Shown here in pieces: positions 23,945 to 34,361 of a stretch of DNA of 64,000 bases. A program made the translations under genes and the position numbers. The notes beneath the pieces were generated by a model that made no database searches, was not told the origin of the DNA, and saw only the letters and a list, made by a program, of their open reading frames with translations. The stretch covers positions 1,054,001 to 1,118,000 of the forward strand of contig BCIO01000003.1 in the NCBI GenBank assembly GCA_001599975.1, written 5' to 3'. Source of the stretch: Cystobasidiopsis lactophilus. Its lineage: Eukaryota; Basidiomycota; Agaricostilbomycetes; Agaricostilbales; Chionosphaeraceae. Position 1 is the stretch's first letter, and each line of letters starts with the position of its first letter.

Positions 23945-24312
23945 CGCTGTCGACTCGTTCGTCGTCGCACGGCGACTTTCCTGGCCCTAGAGCGCCCTCG
24001 CCGCACAGCTTCTCGACTTTTGCAGCGGACGGAAGAAAGTGGCCTCGTAAAGGACTAGTTCATCGTGTTCTCCCGTCTTCTGACGCTCGAATGATAGAGC
24101 CACGATGGTACCGGCTGTGAACAATCGAGATCGGCGACTTGGAAGTCAAATGCGAGGGCTCTCCGCCAAATTTGCCACCATGATCCGGTCGCCTAGACAA
24201 CACTTGGTGCTCGGAATTCGGCTCGTATAGAGGACAGTATAATGTCTCTTCTTTGAATGCATTCCAATTTCAAAGCGGCCCTTGAAGAGAGAGATTCAGC
24301 CAAGAGTGACTA
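23945..24312. other. intergenic region upstream of the ABC transporter
   Basis: 368 nt. It contains the ABC transporter promoter and the 3' end of the aldo/keto reductase. Nothing else is recognised. Confidence 0.4.
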
Positions 24313-25725
24313 TCAAGCATGCCCGTGAACGGCCTTGGGCTGGAGAGAGTTCGTCAGAAATGGCACCCAGCAGAACATCACGAGATTTCTCACCTTATAA
24401 GGTTCCTCCAAGTACTTCAAGTCCTCTTCCGAGAGCGCGACAGTGACACTGGCGACCGCTTCCTCCACCCGTTTCACCGAAGAGAGGCCGAGGATGGGAA
24501 TGGTTCCTTTAGCGCGAGCCCATGCGGTCGCAACCTGAAGTCGAAGTCAGCAAGGAGGCATGGACATCGAACTAGGATCCAAAACGAACCTGCGCCATAG
24601 AAACCCCCTTCTTCTTGGCGATTTCTTCGGTCCGGTTGATAATCTCCTTGTCCGCGTCCGACAGCTCAACTTTGGCGGGACCAGAGTTCTGGCCTTCTGC
24701 GCGGGTGCTGTCCAGAGTCTTGCTCACAGGGCGAGTGAGGCGACCACTAGAGGATGGTTTTGAGGATGGGGCTTTCTTTGATAAATTGGAATGGCATACG
24801 CGCTCAAAGGATACCACGGAATCAGACCTTTGTAGTAATATAAGTATTAGAAGATAGTGAGGGCCAGAAAGAGCTCACCAATCCCGTTGGCCTTGCAGTA
24901 AGGGTTCATTTCACGCTCCTCTCTGTTTGATTGTCAGCGAATGGCTTCATCCAATAAACAATCGAACTCACTCTCTGTAGAGTAGACTGTACTGGTTCTG
25001 CATGGAGACGAACTTGGTCCAGCCATGCGACTCCGCGACATGCTGATATTCCGCGAATTCCCAGGCCCACATTGACGATGCACCAATGTACCGGACTTTG
25101 CCAGAGCGGACGAGATCGTGAAGCGCGAGCATAGTTTCCTCCTTCGAAACCGTCTTGTCGGCGCGGTGGATCTGGAACCGACGTCAGTCTGACTTTGAAC
25201 CGATGGGAGAGCTCACCCACCTGAAGCATATCGACGTAAGTCGTTCCCAGGCGCTCCAACGAGGCTTCGACTTGGTTGAACAGGGCAGCCCGAGAGAGTC
25301 CGTGGTTATTGGTGTAGTAAGGATCTTTGGCCAGGTCTTTGGACTCGTTCTGCGTGCCAGGTTCGGGGCCGACAGGGAAAAACGCCTTAGTGAGGATGAT
25401 GAGCTGGTTCCTTGGGATCTTGTACGTCTCAATCGCCTTGCGCAAGACGCGTTCGCTTTCGCCATTCGAATAGATGTCTGCACATCGCCGACGGTCCATC
25501 AGCCGCAGCTGCTAGCTCTCGATTTAGCAAAGCCGAAACTTGCTTACTCGCCGTGTCCCATGTGTTTATGCCAGCATCAAAGGCAGCCTTTATGACAGGC
25601 AAACTCTCAGCCTCGTTCAAGACCCATTTGTTCCATTTGTCAGAACCGAAGCTCATGCAGCCAAGGATGACGCTCGAAACACGAAGTCCGGATTGTCCAA
25701 GCTGCTGATGGGTGATTTTCGACAT
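24313..25725 (-). CDS. aldo/keto reductase
   Basis: Start [27 protein letters not shown] at 25725. The conserved core is [12 protein letters not shown] spliced to [16 protein letters not shown] (catalytic Asp and Tyr), LIILTKAF (catalytic Lys) and, after an intron, DMLQ-IHRAD (catalytic His). Later blocks are [49 protein letters not shown] and [14 protein letters not shown]. The C-terminus splices to PKAVHGHA and stops at 24313. This is the YakC/Yajo-like branch of NADPH-dependent carbonyl reductases, with all four catalytic residues present. It shares a 268-nt divergent spacer with the DUF3421 gene and follows the ABC transporter on the same strand. Confidence 0.85.
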
Positions 25726-25993
25726 GGTTGGACAAGAAAACTGGTCAAGCTTCACGCCGTATCGAGACAAAAGCTCGCCATCGTGATTTCGGCATTGTCA
25801 TGCATGTTGAGTTCGAAGCGAGCGGCTCCCGGAGAGAACCTAGCATGTGGTGCAAGCAAGCTCCCAAGTCGACAAAGTCCATCAGGAAGTGATCAAAGAC
25901 GCAAGACATCGCCGTTGGAGGTAAACTTTGGGGGTCCACAAAGCAGCCCTTTTGGCCTCCTCGCCACCAATTTCTTGACCCTCGCCAACCACC

Positions 25994-26963
25994 ATGAGCT
26001 TCGAGACGTCCGAGAAAGGCATGCCTCCCAGCTACAATGAAGCTAGGCCAGCAGCAGGCTTCAGACTGCCATTTGATACGCAGGCAAGTCGCCCCAGCCG
26101 AAAGGCGTTGCAATTCCCCTTCGCTCAACATGCCACATTCTAGTCGCTGCCCTCCTCGAAGAGCCTGGGCGAGCCACCCTTCTTTGATCTGGGAGGCGAG
26201 AAGCCAGTCTACGTGTGCTCCGCCTTGACGCCCGCCGGTGAGTCCGCGTCGCCTCCCAGGTCCACATCGACCGGCGGAGTACACATTCTGAGAGTCGTAC
26301 AACAGGCGACAGCGTCCAGCGTGAGGTCTTTGCTGCATCCAGTCTCTTACGCATACTCAATGTGTTGGCCAATTGAAGCTGCCAAGTTCTGCCCTTCGAT
26401 GGGCAATCGTAGGTGATCAATGCGCGAGGTTGATTGCTCCGCTCACGGTGTTCACAGCTGTCCGATACGGATACGGGGGCAAAGAAGTCGGTATGCTCTC
26501 TATCTTCAGCATGTAGAGAAAGCGAATGACCCCCAAACAGAGCACAATGGCCGATTCGACGTTCTGCCTTTGACGCCAGAGTGAGCCATCTTAATTCGGA
26601 CTGTCGCTCTTCCGCAGCCTTTGAACATCATACGGCAGGATGGAATGGGTTACAACTTCGCAAGGCCGCATCCCCGAAGGACGAAGGCCGGTTGAGGGCG
26701 GGTTCGAGACGAGCAAACAGGTTAGTCGCCTGACTCTTGCGCCCGGATTGCTTTCTGACCTCCTCCACAGCACCTCTTCCACGCTCTGGCAGAGTTCCAA
26801 GGCTGCCAGGTGCCTGGCAAGACGGCTCCCCATCTGGTACGTGACTTTGCCCCGTTGGTCGCAACTCCTTCTCAAAGACCTGCTCCAGCGCGGTGCCAAC
26901 TTTGCCTTTGGTGGAAGGGAACAGGTTGTTCGAGAGAACTATCAGATCCTGTGCTGGCGCTGA
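25994..26963 (+). CDS. DUF3421 (DM9-repeat) domain protein
   Basis: Start MSFETSEKGMPPSYNEA at 25994. Several short exons give two DM9-like units. The first covers EPPFFDLGGEKPVYVCSALTPA, IAPLTVFTAVRYGYGGKEV and EHNGRFDVLPLTPE. The second covers EWVTTSQGRIPEGRRPVEGG, LFHALAEFQGCQVPGKTAPHL and RGANFAFGGREQVVRENYQIL. The G-x-IPEG...V.GG...LF.A.A...G..VPGK.....Y/FGG.E order is that of DUF3421/DM9, known from insects and some fungi, where animal members bind mannose-type sugars. The exon joined after TPE is inferred from phase. No signal peptide is seen, so a cytosolic lectin-like role is possible; the fungal function is unknown. Confidence 0.7.
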
Positions 26964-27107
26964 ACGAGCCGTCCGCCTGAGCCTACTTGCTCAATCGAAA
27001 CGACCTTTTTTACATTGTAATTAATACACACGACGGGCCCTTCTTGCAATGCCTCTTCACGATCGCATGACAAGCTTCCCAGTCGTCTAAAGCGACGCGA
27101 TAGAAAA

Positions 27108-28837
27108 TCAAGCGGCCTCTTCGTCTTCGAGGACCGCAGCTTCTGCTTTTACGTCAAGCTCGCTGTCAAACGCCTCGACATCTGGCGGCCGCCAATTTCG
27201 TCTCAGCATCTTGGCAGCATCGGTGGGGGAGCTTGCTACACAAAAGCACGTACCAGGTTCCTCCAGCTTGACACGCTTTTTGCTCGGGCTGTCATCTTGG
27301 GGCTCTGCTTTAACGAGCGGCTCCACGACGGTGGGCTTGACGTCTTCTTCTTCCTCCTCCTCGTCATCTAGGACAGGCAGGACCGGCTTCTTCTCTTCCT
27401 CCTCTTCGTCTTCAACTTTGGCATTCGACTCGTGGGTGAAGCTGGTCTCCAAGGCGTCGAGCTCGGCCAGCGCCTCGTCGTCGAAGTCCATATCGTCAAA
27501 CTCGTCTGTGGCCCCACATAAGCGATACTTTGTTGAAAAGAAGAGACAAACGCACCACCAGGCTCAGGCCTGCAGTAATACAATTGAGCATGAGAACAAC
27601 GAGCGCCACCAAATTGAGGGCAACCTACTTGGCAAAGGCGAACTTGCCCTCGACCGGTGCCGCCTTCATTCGGTCCTTCCAAGCCACCTTGGTAGAGTCT
27701 TTGAACTTCTGTTCGCGGACCCACGTTTTGTTAGACGAAAAGCGCCGGAGGGCACAAGGCAGAGGCGAGCATACCTTTTCGAAAGCGGCAAAGGCAGCTT
27801 CCTTCTCCACCGGGCCAACCAGCTTGTGGTGGTCTTTGCTTTCAGTCTTGGACGAGCGGGTCCAGAACCTGTATAGGGCTTCTTTGATGAGCATGACAGC
27901 AAGTGATGAGGAGAGATCCCTCACCAGAAGAGGTTTTTGGTGTTAGACTTGAGCACTTGGAGCCTCTGGGACTTGATCACAGCTCCCAGGTCGTCCTTCA
28001 TCTCTCTGCACGACCCAAAAAGACGGCGTCAAGCACATGGCATCCGAGCTGAAGTCAAGGTAGAGACGCACAAGTCGGCATGGTACATAATGCCTGTACT
28101 CGACAAGACCAAATGGCAGCGTAAGACACAGCTGAATCAGTGGGGAGCAGAGGTGCCGTACTTTTCTCGGAGTGGACATGCGCCTTGTCAGCCAGGCCGG
28201 ACTCCTCCTCGACCTTGCCCGGCGCCACGGGCGGTTGTGGCTCTTGGGGCTGCTGAGAGCTGCTGGTACCTCCAGTCTCGGCTGAGCGGACATCGCTTGA
28301 GCTCTACACCAGAATAGGTCAGGGGAGGAGGTTAAAACGCACTGGATTGGGAGGCGACCGAGTCGGCCCTCTTGCGCTTTTGGTTGAGCTTCTTCTCCTC
28401 CTTCAAGCGGGCCTTCTCCTCTCGCTCTAAACGGTCGTACTCCTCATCGCTCTCGTCCGCGTTGAGCTCCAAATCCCACTCGTCCTCCGGCTGGCGCTCC
28501 TCGTTCGCGAGCGTCTCGTTGAACCAATCGAGGTCGACCATCCAGATCCGCGGCGAGTCCGGGTGCTCCTCGTTGTAGGCCATGACCGCGAGCACCTGCT
28601 TGCCGCGCTTGGCGTACTCGGTCTCGCTGCATAACAAATGCGTCACGGCGGGCGACAGCTTGGGCAGGACGGAGCCGCCCTCGTCGCCAATCTTGGCCGT
28701 CAAGCTCGTCTTCTGTAGCAGCCTTTTAGCTCGCTGACAAGGCCAAGTGGCAAATGCCAAAGCAGGAGCAAGGGCGAACGCACATTCTCTTTCTTAAATG
28801 TGCCCGCGATCAGGAAGCAGCAGCCGACGAGCGCCAT
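27108..28837 (-). CDS. BRCT-WGR domain protein without PARP catalytic domain
   Basis: Start MALVGCCFLIAGTFKKEN spliced to KTSLTAKIGDEGGSVLPKLSPAVTHLLCS..YAKRGKQVLAV, then RIWMVDLDWFNETLANEERQPE: an N-terminal BRCT domain (residues about 1-105). A charged linker and Gln/Pro-rich segment follow. Short exons then give IKSQRLQVLKSNTKNLF, FWTRSSKTESKDHHKLVGPVE, FAAFEKV, FKDSTKVAWKDRMKAAPVEGKFA and YYCRPEPG, which is a WGR-type fold as found before the PARP regulatory domain, although the exact W-G-R triplet is changed to F-W-T-R. The protein ends in a Glu/Asp-rich tail at 27108 with no ADP-ribosyltransferase domain. DNA-damage or chromatin binding is likely from the domains; partner and role are inference. 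Confidence 0.75.
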
Positions 28838-29400
28838 GTTCTGCGCGCTCCAATAGCTTCTTAAGGTCTAATGACGCGTGCAAAAGGCCCTAAACTGACG
28901 GTAGGAGTCGTTGCAGAGGAAATAGCAGCATAAATGAACTTTTGGGCAAGCCGACGCGATCGCCTTGTTGACCCGATTCGAGCAGCCGTTGGTGATGACG
29001 GCCTGGAAGGCTGGGCGTGAAGCCTGCGCAAAAAGCCACTCTCCTTCCCGAACCACACACATCTCCCTTGCCCTGCTGGACAGCGCGAGAATCCAAACAA
29101 AAGAAGCGCGTCTGTGTCGACCTTCTCCTCAGCCAGAGTTCCTGCGCATTGGACTCTGCCTGCATCGTCCTCCGTAAAGCTCTTCTGCTATCCTCCATCA
29201 CATCTGCTTTGACTAAAAAGGGCGTCTACAGCCCTTAGCTCGTGCTCCCGTTCAGTAAAGCACTGCGCTGCTCTCCCGCCTGGCGCCGGTGCCACAAAGG
29301 AACCCCAGCCTAAAGCAGCCATCGAAGACCTGTGAACAACCCTACATCTCTGACGCCGCGCTGTTGCACACACCATTGCCAAAAAGTCCAGCTGCTCCCA
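28838..29400. other. divergent intergenic region
   Basis: 563 nt between the BRCT-WGR gene and the Ser-rich gene. Short antisense frames occur but no domain, so I see only shared promoter sequence. Confidence 0.4.
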
Positions 29401-30796
29401 ATGCATCAACAGCCACTCGACTGCTTCGCGCCTGCCTTCTCGGTCGCCTCGCTGCCTCCTCAAGTGATGACTTCTTCGCGTCGCTGTTCTTCCACGTCCT
29501 CCGAGGACTGGCAAGATGCCTTGGACTCCCTCCCTGCGTGCGTTCTACGCCTTTCACTCTGACAAGAGACGCGAATTAAATTAAAATTTTGTTGGCGGTG
29601 AGCGCAGATTCACGCCCAGGCCATTGGTGCTGCCAGCTCGGGGAGCTCGCCGGCTGCTCAAAAAGCGCTCCAGCTTGGAAATCGGCAGCCCGGGCAGAGC
29701 CTCGCAGGACTCCGTTTACGCGTCCACCAGCCTGCTGACGCTCGACATTGACAAGCTGCTCTCCGAGTGCTTTCCCACCACCTCCAACATCCTCGCCGAC
29801 TTCTCCCCTCGGCCCTCCCACGAGCTGCCCATTGACCCGGAGCTCACCCCGCGCCCGCCGTTCGCGTTCGAGGGCGACGCGCTCACCATCCAGGAAGAGC
29901 CGGAGGACGAGGACGACGAGCCCACCACGCCCAACGCGCGGGCTGTCGCCGAGGCTCTGTCGGTCCGCTTGAACCGGGCCACCAACATGGCCAACTCCAG
30001 GCTGGACTTTCCCTGCCCGCCGTCGAGAAGGTCCGAAATGCTGCTCGCCCCATTTCCCGCGATCGCCACCCCAGCGCCATCAAGGTCGCTCCCAGCCCCG
30101 CCCGTCCCTCCAAAGGACGCGCCTATCCAGCGCAGGAGGGGATCCGAAAGCTCGGTGGTCATCTTGCAGCAGCCGCAGCACTACACGCGCTCGCACACCT
30201 ACTCGACCTCGACTTCCTCCTCGCTTTCCTACCTCTCGGACCACTCGGACGCGTCTTTCGGTGGCTGGTCCTCCGCCTCGTCCAACTCCACCGCGCCGAC
30301 CTCTCCCGGCTCTTCGAAAGCGGGCTCCTGCCACGATCTGGCGTCCTACCGGTCCTACCGCTCGGCCAGGTCCGGCTCTGGCTTCTCTCTCTTGCTCTCC
30401 TCCGCCGCAGAACACGTCATGTGTCCGCCTGGCGCCTCGTGCTGCAGCTCACCCGTCCTCGCTCAATCGCCAGACGACGTGTGGCAGCAAGACTCGTTCG
30501 CGAGCCCCGTTTGGTCCTCCCCTGGCCCGGAGCTCTACTCCCCTAGCATCATGGAAGAGCCAGCGAGCGACTACCTCTCCCTACCCCTCTCGGCGTCCCG
30601 AATGCGGACCGCGTCCATCGGCTCGGGCCAGACCTCGACCGACTCCATCCGCTCCAACGCCACCACCATTACCGCCAAGACGCTCAAGTCCAAGAGGTCG
30701 CTCGCCAACCTGGGCAAGCAGTTCTTTGGCGGTCTTAAAAAGTCCAGCTCGGTCGCCAACCTCAAGGAGAGGCCGCCCTTGCCCAACTTTTCTTAA
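29401..30796 (+). CDS. Ser/Pro-rich low-complexity protein of unknown function
   Basis: Two exons: MHQQPLDCFAPAFSV...DWQDALDSLPA from 29401, an intron of about 77 nt with acceptor CGCCCAG at 29620, then PLVLPARGARRLLKKRSS in phase. The protein is about 430 residues, mostly Ser, Pro and Thr. It has an early SVYASTSLLTLDIDKLLSECFPTTSNILADF segment that could form helices, PAPPVPPK as a possible SH3 ligand and a basic C-terminal segment LANLGKQFFGGLKKSSSVANLKERPPLP. No known domain is seen. The second in-frame ATG (29467) could also start translation. Such proteins are often phosphorylated signalling or cytoskeletal adaptors, but nothing here proves it. Confidence 0.6.
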
Positions 30797-31091
30797 ACCA
30801 CAAATTTTGCAGCAGCTCGTTGGGACATTCGCTGGTGTTGTTGTCATTCGTTTTTTTTTTGGGGGTTTGTTGTTTGCATCGCAAAGGTCGAGCAAAACTA
30901 AGGGTCATATTGTGATTTGTATGGGATTCCCCCGCCACAACCGCACGCTCTCTCATTGTACAGAATAACTTCTCTCTCTCACTTAAAGCACATTCAAATC
31001 ACTCTTTGAGACCGCCAACATGAGTGAGCTCTTGGTATTACAGGTGTTCGTTAGAGGGTATCGGAACGGGACAGAACTGGGTAAAGTGGTT

Positions 31092-32568
31092 CTACGCAAT
31101 GTTGATCTGTGGCTTTTGCATCAACAATCTGATCAAAAGATCAGTCAGGAGCGAAGGACGCACATCGTTTAATGCTACACAGACGGCGGCTTTCGAGTGA
31201 CCTCTGTGAGGTCGTTCCAAAGAACTGTCGATCAGCGTTGAAACTGATGCGGGAGGCAAGAGACACCCACGTATACTGCCTGACAGTTTGCCCGCTGGCC
31301 AGCTCCCACAGCCGCGCGGTGTGGTCGCTCGAGGCGGAGACGAGGTAGGCCGAGTCGGCGGAGAAGGCCATGTCCCACACCCAGCGCTGGTGGCCCTCGA
31401 GCACCTTTTCCAGTCTGTAGCCCTGCCCGCCTTGCTGCCGCCCGTTCCCGCCGGTGATGGAGTCGTCTAGGGACCAGATCTTGATGGTGGCGTCGGCCGA
31501 GCAGGTCGCGAGCAGCCGGGTGTCCGGGGAGAGCAGGCAGCGCAAGAGGTACTTGTTGTGCGCTTGGAACTTGGTTTTAGGGGAGAGGTAGGTGTCCCCG
31601 ACGCCTGTTAGCGTGGGGGAAGAGGTGGTGATGGACCAGACGTAGACGTTGCCCTTGTTGTTGCCGCCCACTAAGGAAGTGCCGTCCGACGCTACTGTCA
31701 CCGACCGCATCGGCACGTCGTCCTCCGGTAACTGTGCACAAAACCGTACGTTTCAGCTACAACGAGCTAAAGGGGAGAGGTCCGAACGCACCAGCTCATG
31801 GGTGCATAAATTCTGGGCCAGATCCCAGACCTTGATGGCTCCCCCTTGGTCGCAGGACACGAGCTCGCCCTGGTTGGGGTGAATGACGCAGTCGTTGACG
31901 GGCACCTTGTGGTCAAAGTTGCGTTGGACCGTTGCGGTTCTGTATGCCACGCAAACTAGGCATTCAGCGGTGAGCATGAATGGAAGTAGACAGCAGGCCG
32001 TACCTCGTATCCCAGATCTTTAAGGTGCCGTCCTCTGAGCCGGTGACGATCCATTTGCCCTCGCAGTGCCAGGCCAGGGCGGTGATGTTGCCGGTGTGGC
32101 CGTCGAAGGACTGGACGTAAGGCTGGTGCGTGTTGGAATTGGAGTTGGCCTGGCCGCCGGCGACGGTGGGCGCGCCCTGCTGGTGCACGTCGTACAGCCT
32201 GACGTGCTGGTTGCCGGCGGCGGCGATGAAGCGCTTGTCGGGCGAGATGGCCAGCCGGTTCACTTGCTGTTGTCCGCCAGTCAGTCTCCAGCTCGCATTG
32301 AGCTAATGTAGAGACCGGCACCAACCGATTCAGCGTGCTGTATTGTCCGACTGCAAATGCCAGACCAAGCCTCCCAAAGCCGGATCGTCTGTCCTCAGCG
32401 CACGCATCAACTTCCGAACGGCCTTCCGCATTAAAGCAAGAACAGCTTGCATGATCGTATCCCTGTGACCGCCGATGTCAAGAGTCAGCTCTGGCTTGAG
32501 CTCAGGTAGGCACTGGCACTCACGCCTGTACAGAGCAGAACGGACAGGGCCTCTTGGGTGGCCTCCAT
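31092..32568 (-). CDS. lst8: LST8-type WD40 protein (TOR complex subunit)
   Basis: Start [15 protein letters not shown] at 32568, spliced to GYDH, then through a GC-AG intron to [21 protein letters not shown] and [21 protein letters not shown] repeats follow: [125 protein letters not shown] and [33 protein letters not shown]. The last exon reads [14 protein letters not shown]. This order of seven blades is that of Lst8/GbetaL, which binds the TOR kinase domain in TORC1 and TORC2. The stop is at 31092 if the last exon runs on, or at 31051 if a 35-nt intron after ALND is removed. A 13-residue insert rich in Gln and Asn lies in blade 2. Confidence 0.9.
32389..32450 (-). other. GC-AG intron in the LST8-like gene
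   Basis: The exon ends GGATACGATCAT (GYDH), followed by GCAAGC; the acceptor is GAGGACAG before ACGATCCGG (TIRLWEA). No GT in this stretch restores the invariant GYDHTIR(L/F)WEAWSG sequence of LST8. The intron is 62 nt and not a multiple of 3. Confidence 0.75.
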
Positions 32569-32694
32569 CTTTCCGAGCCGCAAGCTGGTGACTGTCCGGG
32601 GTCAACAAAATTCGAATGCATCAAAAGCCGCGCTGGCCCACTTTAAGCTCAAAATGTAGTACAATGATGATTCACAGCGAATGGGAGAAGGAGG

Positions 32695-33808
32695 TCAAGC
32701 AGATTCAACGGGCACAGTCGAGGGTTGGTAGACGTGCGGCTTTCTGTGACTGTCGTAAGCTGAGAACCTCCATAGGCTACGCAGCAAGGTTGGTAGGAGA
32801 CTTGAAAAGAGGTCTAAGGAGGTCAGAACGTACTGGGGCTTCTTGTGGACGAGCCAGTTCTGGAGGAGGAACCTCAATGGCAGCGGGACGGGAGGGAAGA
32901 CCTTTTGGTCGTCCCAGTTGTGATTGGTCATGACGAACGGGAAGACCAAAGTCATGGCTTTCCATGGCGGAGCAGAACTTTTCGCGTGGGCGATGGTTCC
33001 TGTGGGCGAAGTACAGGGACAAGATCAGACATCTCTGTTGACTGATCGAGGAGCTCCCCCACCCACGTTCAAAGAGGGACTCGAGCTCTTTGGGGTTCGC
33101 CACCGCTCGCAGGGTGTCAGCGTCGAGGGTCTTGATCTCGTCCGTCATGTGCTGTGCGAAAGCGCTGCCGAAATCTTCGAGGGTGGCCTGAATCGCAGTG
33201 CCGTCGTACGGTTGCTTGCCCTGTGCTTTCATGCGTCGAATTGATTCTCTAGAATCAGGATAAAGTGAACGCACGCTTTGGTAGCTCTGGATCTGCTCGG
33301 TCAAGCGCTGGACTCCACTTTCGAAGGCGACATGCTGAGCCTTGTTGGTATCCATATCGAGGCCCTGGTAGCTAACCTGTTAGATAATATGAGCTAGAGA
33401 TCAAAAGCGAGCTCACGCAGGACCTCAGATACGGAAAGAGCAGCGTCTCTTCACTCTCTGCTCGGCGAAGTGGTGAGACCTAGAACTTTTGTCGCGACAG
33501 CCCATAGGCGAACCATGATGGACATGCACCAAAGCACACCAAGTCTCTGCGAACTCTAAAAAGTCCTTTTGGTCCGCCGGCGGGACCAGCGGCGCGTTGC
33601 GGTGGATCTGGTTGAGCGACCGCAGCAAGACGTTGTGAAAGATAGTCCTGTGCGCCGAAAACCAGGTCCTTAGCTGTTGCTCATCAGCTCGTGAAGTGGA
33701 AGCGGTGCACATGTCATGGGCCCAAGTTTGGAATCCATCCAGCGAGGACGCTTCGCAAGGGCCATAGGGCAGCTCGACGAGGGGCAGCGGGTAGACGGAA
33801 GCCACCAT
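32695..33808 (-). CDS. hemerythrin-domain (HHE) protein
   Basis: Start MVASVYPLPLVELPYG at 33808, the first ATG of the frame. Helix pattern and metal ligands are: FSAHRTIFHNVLLRSLNQIH; ALVHVHH spliced to ESEETLLFPYL (HHxxxE); LDMDTNKAQHVAFESGVQRL; and FAQHMTDEIKTLDADTL. These fit the four-helix hemerythrin bundle that holds a di-iron site. The C-terminal extension reads FVMTNHNWDDQKVFPPVPLPLRFLLQNW and, after an intron, LWRFSAYDSHRKPHVY, common in fungal members. Likely roles are oxygen or nitric-oxide binding, or iron handling; none is proven. A coding exon upstream of 33808 cannot be excluded. Confidence 0.8.
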
Positions 33809-34361
33809 GTCTTTGGGTACACTTTGACAACAGGTGCAAGCTGATTGGGTGGTGCTATCGCCTTCTAAGGGCAAGGTCTAAGTTCGGGTGAAGCGTGGAC
33901 ATTTGTCGATCTTTTGAGGTCCCACGAAGCCAAGAGCGGGAACTGAGACATCGGTCCCCCCAGCAAGCGATCCGTATCCTAGAGCACCAACAGCCAGCGC
34001 ATTTCGAGCGGCAGCAAAGGGCAGACCAGGAAAGCCGGACACTTCACGGTGGCGTCGCGCAAATTCAAAATGAGCGGCCACACGACTGGGCAGCTTCCAA
34101 GACGCCACCGCTGTCCTAGCAGTGGTGTCATGGACACGAATGTTAACACTAGAGTGCAGGTTAGGCAAGGCGACAGCAGCTTCCGTCGTCCGTCTCCAGG
34201 CCGCAGCCGCGTTCGCGGCTTTTTAGGTGGCGTCGACGGCGAACATCGCTCGTGGTCACGTTCGACTCGGATTGCACCATAATGTCCCTTTTTATAATCT
34301 AATTTCACATGCCATAGCTGTGGCTCATTTTGGGAGAGGTTCTTCAAGACGAGGCGGTAAC
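33809..34361. other. intergenic region with an unassigned minus-strand open frame
   Basis: 553 nt. The minus strand is open for about 97 codons at 33878-34168 (NALAVGALGYGSLAGGTDVS is part of it), in the same frame as the hemerythrin exon but separated from it by a stop. It could be an upstream exon or chance; no homologue is recognised. Confidence 0.3.

Noticed and set aside
13064-25725. Classical secondary-metabolite cluster
   Set aside because: No backbone synthase or cluster regulator is visible, so only a looser accessory block is claimed.
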